Below are positions 1 through 4,709 of a stretch of 11,675 bases of DNA, one piece after another. Made by a program: the position numbers and the translations under genes. The stretch comes from Alistipes sp. CAG:831. GTDB lineage: Bacteria; Bacteroidota; Bacteroidia; Bacteroidales; UBA932. Below the pieces are notes generated by a model. It saw only the letters and a list, made by a program, of their open reading frames with translations. It was not told the DNA's origin and did not search any database. Numbering within the stretch: position 1 is the stretch's first letter; every line of letters begins with the position of its first letter. The stretch covers positions 66,298 through 77,972 of the forward strand of contig HF990412.1 of the NCBI GenBank assembly GCA_000432775.1, written 5' to 3'.

Positions 1-50
1 GCGGCTGCAGCTGCCGAGGCGAGTATGAGAAATCTGTAAAGTGTCTTCAT
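1..50 (-). CDS. N-terminus of a secreted protein (partial, runs off left edge)
   Basis: Reading leftward from an ATG at 50-48, the frame stays open to the window edge and gives MKTLYRFLILASAAAA, which looks like a Sec signal peptide: Lys at position 2, an Arg at 6, then a hydrophobic Leu/Ile/Ala stretch. The ATG overlaps the stop of the upstream FKBP lipoprotein gene as ATGA (50-47), so the two are probably translationally coupled and belong to the nrnA operon. Only 17 codons are visible, so family and function cannot be named. By position it may be another envelope protein, perhaps a second FKBP-type isomerase, but that is a guess. Confidence 0.6.
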   Translation of the reverse strand, partial: MKTLYRFLILASAAAA

Positions 51-595
51 CTGTTCTTGATTACTTTATCGACCCATATCTCGTAGGCAAGGGCCGAAAG
101 TTTGGGAATATTGTATACGTAGTCGTCGTAGAATCCGTATTTCGCGGAAAACAGCAGGATGCAGTGCTCACCCTCGCGGACGCCGTACAGGCCGTTGACC
201 AGCCCGCTGATCATGCAGTCCTCGCTGAAGAGAACCTTGCGTACGGAGAAATCAGGGTCTGTGACCGAGTAGCCGTTCTCCTCGGCAACAGTCTCGTTGT
301 TGGTACTGAACAACGAGGACGGAGAACTGGTGAAAATGTAACCGGCATAGTAAAAATGCAGGGAATCACCGTATTCCAGGGAGTCAGGCAATGCCAGGAC
401 GGTAGAGTCGATGATGATGCGGTTGGTGCCGTTGCGGTGTACTGTCTTGTAGTCTTGGAAATTCTGGGATATATAGGTATCGATGGCGGCTTCCTGGTCG
501 GCTATGGTCAGCTCTTTGTCCTCCTTCGTGCAGGAGGACAGCAGGACTGCTGCGGCCGTCATCGCCAGATATATGAGAACATTCCTTGTCATCAT
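47..595 (-). CDS. FKBP-type peptidyl-prolyl isomerase, lipoprotein
   Basis: This is probably a cell-envelope prolyl cis-trans isomerase that helps fold exported proteins. The N-terminus has a lipoprotein signal: MMTRN, a hydrophobic stretch, then LLSSC with the lipidated Cys at about residue 22. The FKBP fold occupies roughly residues 70-180. Visible hallmarks are GDSLHFYYAGYIF (the VxYxG strand), SLFSTN (position of the FKBP 'FD' pair), MISGLVNGLYGVREGE (V/I-x-G-x-x-x-G-L-x-G-M-x-x-G-E), AKYGF, and NIPKLSALAYEIWV at the end. The Trp usually lining the active site is Leu here, as in many family members. I prefer the ATG at 595 because it overlaps the nrnA stop as ATGA; an in-frame ATG at 607 would add four residues and overlap nrnA by 16 bases. 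The pairing resembles gldI-type genes beside nrnA in other Bacteroidetes. The family call is firm; the substrate is unknown. Confidence 0.85.
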   Translation of the reverse strand: MMTRNVLIYLAMTAAAVLLSSCTKEDKELTIADQEAAIDTYISQNFQDYKTVHRNGTNRIIIDSTVLALPDSLEYGDSLHFYYAGYIFTSSPSSLFSTNNETVAEENGYSVTDPDFSVRKVLFSEDCMISGLVNGLYGVREGEHCILLFSAKYGFYDDYVYNIPKLSALAYEIWVDKVIKNR

Positions 596-1620
596 CCGTG
601 TGAGCATTGCAAGAATTGTTCCAAGGATTTCAGAAAATACTCCCTGACCTCCCCGACAGGCATGTAGAGCCGGCCTCCGGCAGCCCTGGCGTGGCCTCCG
701 CCATTGAAATAGGCGTTGGACAAGGCATTGACCTGGACTCCACCTTTGGAGCGCAGCGATACCCTTATATAATCCTTGGTCTCGCTGAACAGTGCGGACA
801 CCTCCACATCGCTTATCATCAGGGGAAGGTTGACGAAGCCTTCGGAGTCTCCGTCCGAGAAGGAATACATCTCCCTGTCCTTCATGGTTATGATCATCGT
901 AGAGGCCTTGAGCCTGCTGTCAATGGTCATGGAGTCGGTAAGCAGATGTCCCATCAGCCTCATGCGGGATTCGGAGTAACGCTTGAATACCAGGTTGTTG
1001 ATAAGATCCATGTCCACTCCGCAGCGGAGCATGTCGGAGGCGATGAGGAAGGTGTCGGGGGTTATGGAGTTGTTGAAATTGTTGGTGTCTGTGAGGATGC
1101 CCGTGGTAATCGCTGTCAGGGTGGGGGTGTCGAGCTTCTCCGGGGCTCCTGCAATGGACGGGAAACTCATCAGGGTTCTGTACAGCAGCTCGCATGTGGA
1201 TGAGGCTCCCGGGTCTGAGATGACCAGGTTGAATTTCTCCTTGTCAGGGTCCAGGTGATGGTCTATGAGGACCTTGACGGCGGATGACGAGGCAATCGGG
1301 CCGGCCAGCCATTCGGCTCTGTCCAGGCGGTTGAAGTCCAGGCACAGGATGAGGCCGGCTTCGGATACCGCTTCCAGGGCTCTTTCCTTGTCGGCAGTGT
1401 AGCAGACTATGGAACCGTCCTTGTCGAGGTAGTCCAGAAAGGCCGGCATCGCGGAGGGAATGACCACAGTGGCGTGCTGTCCCCGGTTCTCCATGAAAAG
1501 GCGCATTCCGACGGATGAGCCTATGGCGTCTCCGTCTGGGTTGAAGTGACTGATTATCGCAGTCTTTCTCCCTTCATTCAGCAAATTTTCCAGTTCCGGG
1601 GCGGAAGGTACGGGTGTCAT
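592..1620 (-). CDS. nrnA: Bifunctional oligoribonuclease / PAP phosphatase NrnA (DHH/DHHA1)
   Basis: A cytoplasmic DHH-family phosphoesterase of 342 residues, the usual length. Family members degrade 2-5-nt RNA fragments ('nanoRNA') and many also hydrolyse 3'-phosphoadenosine 5'-phosphate to AMP. The metal-binding motifs are present in order: HFNPDGDAIGSS (residues 25-36), LCLDFNRLD with Asp95, LIDHHLDP (DHH at 120-122) and GILTDTNNF with Asp178. The C-terminal DHHA1 substrate-binding motif GGGHARAAGG is at 307-316. I chose the ATG at 1620. The frame is open to an ATG at 1695, but the extra 25 residues look non-coding, and a promoter -7 box (1649-1642) lies between the two starts. It is the first gene of an operon with the FKBP lipoprotein and is transcribed away from the operon starting at 1732. 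Catalytic residues all appear intact. Confidence 0.93.
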   Translation of the reverse strand: MTPVPSAPELENLLNEGRKTAIISHFNPDGDAIGSSVGMRLFMENRGQHATVVIPSAMPAFLDYLDKDGSIVCYTADKERALEAVSEAGLILCLDFNRLDRAEWLAGPIASSSAVKVLIDHHLDPDKEKFNLVISDPGASSTCELLYRTLMSFPSIAGAPEKLDTPTLTAITTGILTDTNNFNNSITPDTFLIASDMLRCGVDMDLINNLVFKRYSESRMRLMGHLLTDSMTIDSRLKASTMIITMKDREMYSFSDGDSEGFVNLPLMISDVEVSALFSETKDYIRVSLRSKGGVQVNALSNAYFNGGGHARAAGGRLYMPVGEVREYFLKSLEQFLQCSHG

Positions 1621-1641
1621 GCAGGTAAAATTTTGTCGCTG

Positions 1642-1649
1642 CAAAATTA
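1642..1649 (-). promoter_or_regulatory. Candidate -7 box for the nrnA operon
   Basis: On the minus strand this reads TAATTTTG, matching the Bacteroidetes -7 consensus TAnnTTTG. Transcription would begin a few bases downstream, leaving a leader of roughly 17 bases before the ATG at 1620. No good TTTG box lies at the usual 19-21-base spacing (the closest is TTAG, 17 bases away), so this is less certain than the opposing promoter. It lies just outside the -33 box of the plus-strand promoter, and the two promoters interleave. Confidence 0.45.
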
Positions 1650-1656
1650 AAAATAT

Positions 1657-1688
1657 ATTGCAAGTCCTAATTATTATTTTTACTTTTG
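1657..1688 (+). promoter_or_regulatory. Promoter of the 1732-3571 operon
   Basis: A -33 element ATTG (1657-1660) is followed by a 20-base AT-rich spacer and a consensus -7 box TACTTTTG (1681-1688). This matches the Bacteroidetes primary sigma factor pattern (TTTG, 19-21 bases, TAnnTTTG). The expected start of transcription is near 1693, giving a leader of about 38 bases to the ATG at 1732. It overlaps the divergent nrnA promoter, so the two operons may compete for polymerase. Confidence 0.7.
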
Positions 1689-1731
1689 TCGTCATATTTT
1701 AACGAACTAATATTAATTAACAATACTTACA

Positions 1732-2346
1732 ATGAAAACAATCTTCAAGGTTTTGACTTACGTAGTCTTTCCTATTGCGATCATCGTTCTGGTGTATCTT
1801 AACTATGAAAGTATCATGGAGCCTGTCCGCTTTGACAACGAAGTGGAGAGGAGAGAGGCTGTCGCCATCGACAGGCTGGTGAGCATCAGGACTCTGCAGG
1901 AGGCCTATAAGACAGGACACCGCAGATTCCTCTCGACCACCGACTCCCTGATAGATTTCTATAAGAACGGTAAGATTACCATCGTGCGTCAGATCGGATC
2001 CATGGATGACTCCGTAGCCGTTGCCGAGGGCCGTGTAAGCCGCGACAGTATCGAGATTTTCGTCAGGGATACCCTCCTGAAGGGCAAGGGTAGTCTCATT
2101 GATTCCATCAGCTTTATCCCCTTCTCGGGCGGCAAGCGCATCAACATGCAGTCTGTCGTAAGAAAGGTGTCCGGTATCGAAATTCCTCTGTTCGAGGCCA
2201 CCATTCCCTATGACGACCTGCTCAATGGTCTTGACAGGCAGCTGATTGTCAACCTCAAAGCCGAGAAAGAGGATATGCATCAGTACACCGGTCTGAAAGT
2301 CGGCGATATCGAGAATCCTAACAATAACGCCGGTAACTGGGAATAG
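1732..2346 (+). CDS. Conserved membrane-anchored protein of unknown function
   Basis: I do not recognise a named family. The 204-residue protein has a short basic N-terminus (MKTIFK), one hydrophobic segment at about residues 7-24, and then a hydrophilic domain that probably lies outside the cytoplasmic membrane. The first part of that domain (about 33-65) is charged and likely helical. The middle (about 80-150) alternates polar and hydrophobic residues in a strand-like way. The C-terminus, after about residue 190, is Asn-rich and likely disordered (NPNNNAGNWE). There is no lipobox, so the first segment looks like an uncleaved anchor. It is first in an operon, 5 bases ahead of the DUF3822 gene, with rsmD third. 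I recall a similar small membrane protein ahead of DUF3822 in other Bacteroidales, but the order does not reveal a function. Confidence 0.8.
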   Translation: MKTIFKVLTYVVFPIAIIVLVYLNYESIMEPVRFDNEVERREAVAIDRLVSIRTLQEAYKTGHRRFLSTTDSLIDFYKNGKITIVRQIGSMDDSVAVAEGRVSRDSIEIFVRDTLLKGKGSLIDSISFIPFSGGKRINMQSVVRKVSGIEIPLFEATIPYDDLLNGLDRQLIVNLKAEKEDMHQYTGLKVGDIENPNNNAGNWE

Positions 2347-2351
2347 TACCG

Positions 2352-3029
2352 ATGTCCGCAACGCAGAACAGAATAACCATTCAACTGGACTTGAATGGTT
2401 ATTCTTTTACCATTTACGGCCGGAACGGGGCTGTACTCTCCCAGGAGAGCCACTCGTGTCCGGTCGATTTGTCTATTGAGGAACTGACTCCGGTGCTCAA
2501 GAGGCAGTATGGAGCCGTGTCGGTATATTTTACGACATGGAAGTATACCCTGGTGCCTCTTCACCTCTTCTCCAAGGACAGTCCCAGGGCCTATCTGGCC
2601 GCAGTCAGGGATCTGGCGGAAGAGGATGTGGTCCAGGCGCTGGACATGCCCTCGCACAAGGCAGCGATGGTGTATGCCGTCCCCGGCCATTTATATAAAG
2701 GTATATCCGCCCTTTACCGCAATGTCAGATTCTATCCCATGGCATACGTCCTGATCGACAGGATATCCTCCATACAGGACAACAACCGTCTGCTCGTATC
2801 ATTCACTGACGGTATGCTTCATTCAGTGGCGGCGGAGCGGGAGCGCCTGCTGTTTGCGAACAGTTTTCCTGCCGCTGACCTGGCTACGGCTGAGTATTTC
2901 ATCATGTCGGTTACCAAGGAAGTCATGTTCAATCCGGAGCACACCGTTCTCCATGTCTACGGCAGGCTTGAGGACAGGGAGAGGGAGGAACTGAGCAAAT
3001 ACTTTTCTTCAGTCAGGCAGATTTCATGA
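2352..3029 (+). CDS. DUF3822 family protein (possible PilM/actin-like fold)
   Basis: The 225-residue protein fits DUF3822, a Bacteroidetes family of unknown role proposed to share the actin/PilM-like ATPase fold. Visible features are the N-terminal strand pair ITIQLDLNGYSFTIYG (residues 8-23), the 'TTWKYTLVPLHLF' segment (about 61-73), an alanine-valine-proline strand (AVPGHLY, about 109-115), and late strands RLLVSFTDGMLHSV and RLLFANSF around 145-170. It has no signal peptide and is probably cytoplasmic. I see no confident nucleotide-binding motif. It is shorter than the roughly 260-280 residues I associate with the family. The start is 5 bases after the preceding gene and its stop overlaps the rsmD start as ATGA, so translation of rsmD is probably coupled to it. 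A perfect inverted repeat lies in codons 7-18 (see that entry). Confidence 0.8.
   Translation: MSATQNRITIQLDLNGYSFTIYGRNGAVLSQESHSCPVDLSIEELTPVLKRQYGAVSVYFTTWKYTLVPLHLFSKDSPRAYLAAVRDLAEEDVVQALDMPSHKAAMVYAVPGHLYKGISALYRNVRFYPMAYVLIDRISSIQDNNRLLVSFTDGMLHSVAAERERLLFANSFPAADLATAEYFIMSVTKEVMFNPEHTVLHVYGRLEDREREELSKYFSSVRQIS
2370..2405 (+). repeat. Perfect 15-bp inverted repeat inside the start of the DUF3822 gene
   Basis: The left arm (2370-2384) and right arm (2391-2405) are exact reverse complements, AGAATAACCATTCAA against TTGAATGGTTATTCT, around a 6-base loop CTGGAC (2385-2390). Three T bases follow. The hairpin begins 18 bases after the A of the ATG and covers codons 7-18 of the gene. In RNA it would form a 15-bp stem with an arm end and tail reading UUCUUUU, which resembles an intrinsic terminator or attenuator, although the stem is AU-rich. 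It could also limit ribosome entry on the DUF3822-rsmD part of the mRNA. The repeat itself is certain; its role is inferred. Confidence 0.75.
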
Positions 3030-3571
3030 GAATTATCGGAGGTTCTCTCAAGGGACGGCAGGTAATGCCGCCGTCCGGGTTCAAGGCGCGTCCTACTACG
3101 GATTTTGCGAAGGAAGGCCTGTTCAACGTGCTGGACAATGAGTACGACCTCTCCACTGTCCGGGTCCTGGACCTCTTCTCCGGAACAGGCAGTATTTCGT
3201 ATGAGTTCGCCTCCCGAGGTGTACAGGAGATATACTCCGTGGAGATGAATCCGCTCCATGCTTCGTTTATCAAGCGCAGCGCCGCATCCTTCGGCATACG
3301 CGGCATGCACGTAGTCCGGCACAATGTATTCGACTTCCTGGAAATATGCCGTCTGGACTTCGATATCATCTTCGCCGATCCTCCCTACGAAATAGAGGGA
3401 CTGGATACTATCCCGGACAGGGTGTTCGGTGCACCGTGTGTGCCCGGCGGCCTGCTCAGAGACGGCGGAGTCTTCATTCTTGAGCATCCAGGCAGCTATT
3501 CCTTTGACAATCACCCAAGATACTTGCGTGAGAAGAAATACGGCAATGTCCATTTCTCATTTTTTAGATAA
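3026..3571 (+). CDS. rsmD: 16S rRNA (guanine(966)-N2)-methyltransferase RsmD
   Basis: Cytoplasmic SAM-dependent methyltransferase that modifies G966 (E. coli numbering) of 16S rRNA during 30S assembly. The 181-residue length is typical. Family marks in order: RIIGGSLKGR (residues 2-11), ARPTTDFAKEGLFN (21-34, the RPT..R.A.F signature in its Bacteroidetes form), the SAM-binding loop VLDLFSGTGSISYE (47-60), the acidic residue of SVEMN (Glu73), the catalytic DPPY (118-121), and FILEH (150-154). It is the last gene of its operon; its start overlaps the DUF3822 stop (ATGA). A promoter for tRNA-Asp begins only 17 bases beyond its stop. No strong terminator lies between them, so read-through into the tRNA is possible. 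Confidence 0.95.
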   Translation: MRIIGGSLKGRQVMPPSGFKARPTTDFAKEGLFNVLDNEYDLSTVRVLDLFSGTGSISYEFASRGVQEIYSVEMNPLHASFIKRSAASFGIRGMHVVRHNVFDFLEICRLDFDIIFADPPYEIEGLDTIPDRVFGAPCVPGGLLRDGGVFILEHPGSYSFDNHPRYLREKKYGNVHFSFFR

Positions 3572-3587
3572 ATTTTTGCACAAAAAA

Positions 3588-3618
3588 TTTGGAAATACCC
3601 AAAAACCCTTTATCTTTG
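3588..3618 (+). promoter_or_regulatory. Promoter of tRNA-Asp
   Basis: TTTG (3588-3591), a 19-base spacer and TATCTTTG (3611-3618) form an exact match to both boxes of the Bacteroidetes promoter. Transcription would begin near 3623, leaving a precursor leader of about 34 bases. That leader contains a small complementary pair TCCCTT/AAGGGA (3622-3627 with 3637-3642). This is the best promoter in the window, as expected for a stable RNA. Confidence 0.85.
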
Positions 3619-3656
3619 CAGTCCCTTTCGGAAATGAAGGGAACGACAGTAGAAAC

Positions 3657-3731
3657 GGTGCGGTAGTTCAGCTTGGTTAGAACGCCGGCCTGTCACGCCG
3701 GAGGTCGCGGGTTCGAGCCCCGTCCGCACCG
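3657..3731 (+). tRNA. tRNA-Asp (GTC)
   Basis: The 75 bases fold into a complete cloverleaf: acceptor stem GGTGCGG/CCGCACC (3657-3663 with 3724-3730), D arm GTTC/GAAC, anticodon stem CCGGC/GCCGG around loop CTGTCAC with anticodon GTC at 3692-3694, a 5-base variable loop AGGTC, and T arm GCGGG-TTCGAGC-CCCGT. The discriminator base is G, as expected for tRNA-Asp. CCA is not encoded, so the tail must be added by the CCA-adding enzyme. It stands alone, with its own promoter and terminator. Confidence 0.97.
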
Positions 3732-3737
3732 CAAATT

Positions 3738-3767
3738 AATCCCTGAAGTTCAACAACTTCGGGGATT
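3738..3767 (+). terminator. Intrinsic terminator after tRNA-Asp
   Basis: AATCCCTGAAGTT (3738-3750) pairs with AACTTCGGGGATT (3755-3767) along 13 bp, including one G-U pair, around a 4-base CAAC loop. It starts 6 bases past the tRNA end. The following tract (TGT) is poor in T, though the stem itself ends in ATT. Position and strength make a terminator and 3'-end processing site the simplest reading. Confidence 0.75.
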
Positions 3768-3840
3768 TGTCATATATGGCGGTATGGTAAAATATGCCAT
3801 CAGGATGATTATTTGTCAGTGAAACTTTGATTTTGCGAAG

Positions 3841-4688
3841 ATGCGTAAGAATACGATATATGTACTTCTCCTGCTGTTGTGGTGCTCCGTTACGTGCTCC
3901 CATGCACGGAACTGGTGGGACGGCAACCGTGTGTCCCCTCTGTATTTCGGCCCCAACTCCCTTCCTGTCCCCGATATGCTGGACGGGCGTGTGTCCCCTA
4001 AGCTGTATGCGGAGCTGGCCGGCGACCTGCATGTCGGATTCTATGGGGATATGACAGAGACTGTATCGGCCAAGGTCAATATTCCGCTCTTCACTCCCAG
4101 AGTCAATCTGACGGTGTGGATGCCGGTTATCGAGTTCTATCAGTACACACCGGAGGCCCTTGCGCATTTTCAGCCGCGGGAGTATACGGAGAGCGGGCAT
4201 CAGGTGGGCAATGTCTATGTGTCGGTGGACATACATGTGTTCAAGGAGAGGCGGATAATGCCTGACATATCGGTGAGGGCCGCAATCATTACGGCATCAG
4301 GGGACGGGGATGAGTATTCCCGCTACTTCGATGCCCCGGGGTATTATTCGATGCCTCCGTCGGCAAATCGTTCAGGCTGGGAGAGGGGTTTTTCCGGAGT
4401 GTGAGGGTTGCGGCTTCGGCCGGCTTCCTCTGCTGGCAGGTGACTCAGACGACTCAGAATGATGCTGTGATGTATGGAGCCATGGCAACGCTGTCTACAT
4501 CGGTGGCAGAACTTACCTGCGCATGGCAGGGTTATTCCGGCTGGATAGGCAATGGGGACAGACCGATGGTACTCAAGGCAGTGCTGGCTTTTCCGGTAAA
4601 GGGTTTCAGGCCTCTTCTGGCCTATGAGTATGGTTTGAGGGACTGGCCTTTCCATCACTTCCGCATCGGGCTTGGATATACTTTCTGA
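3841..4688 (+). pseudogene. Outer-membrane beta-barrel protein gene, split by one frameshift
   Basis: The first frame starts at ATG 3841 with a signal peptide (MRKNTIYVLLLLLWCSVTCSHA), then NWWDGNRVSPLYFGPNSLPV and alternating beta-strand-like stretches, and continues as FDAPGYY to about 4347. It then turns into an unrelated tail ending at 4404. The frame one base over resumes at about 4347 with FDASVGKSFRLGEGFFRSVR and runs to 4688, ending GLGYTF with the terminal aromatic typical of barrels. Restoring one base near 4346-4348 gives a single protein of about 282 residues. I take it as a conserved Bacteroidetes barrel of unknown function. The break is either a sequencing error or a real inactivating mutation. 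A weak -7-like TGATTTTG (3828-3835) sits just before the start. The 72 bases between the tRNA terminator and this ATG hold nothing else I can name. Confidence 0.82.
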
Positions 4689-4704
4689 GAAAATACTATA
4701 TTTG
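4672..4704 (+). promoter_or_regulatory. Promoter of the TPR protein gene, inside the preceding gene's 3' end
   Basis: TTG (4672-4674), a 22-base spacer and TATATTTG (4697-4704) resemble the Bacteroidetes promoter; the -7 box is a full match and the spacing is slightly long. Only 5 bases separate the -7 box from the ATG at 4710, so the transcript should begin at or within a base or two of the start codon. The upstream box lies within the last codons of the frameshifted barrel gene. Confidence 0.6.
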
Positions 4705-4709
4705 CGGGC

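Noticed and set aside
41..667. Plus-strand open frame of about 208 codons opposite the FKBP lipoprotein and the end of nrnA
   Set aside because: It lies antisense to a gene with clear FKBP motifs and a lipobox, and its own translation has no recognisable domain, so it is a shadow of the real coding strand.
607..1203. Plus-strand open frame opposite nrnA
   Set aside because: Antisense to the DHHA1 half of nrnA; low-complexity Gly/Val/His-rich translation without motifs.
1717..2361. Minus-strand open frame of 214 codons opposite the first gene of the rsmD operon
   Set aside because: The plus strand has a consensus promoter, a membrane anchor and tight spacing to DUF3822; the antisense frame has none of these.
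3570..3590. AT-only inverted repeat AAATTTTT / AAAAATTT just after rsmD, as a terminator
   Set aside because: Eight A-T pairs are too weak for a convincing terminator, and the right arm overlaps the -33 box of the tRNA promoter.
4340..4404. Programmed ribosomal frameshift in the barrel gene
   Set aside because: There is no slippery heptamer, internal Shine-Dalgarno or downstream stem at the junction; a lost base explains the data more simply.
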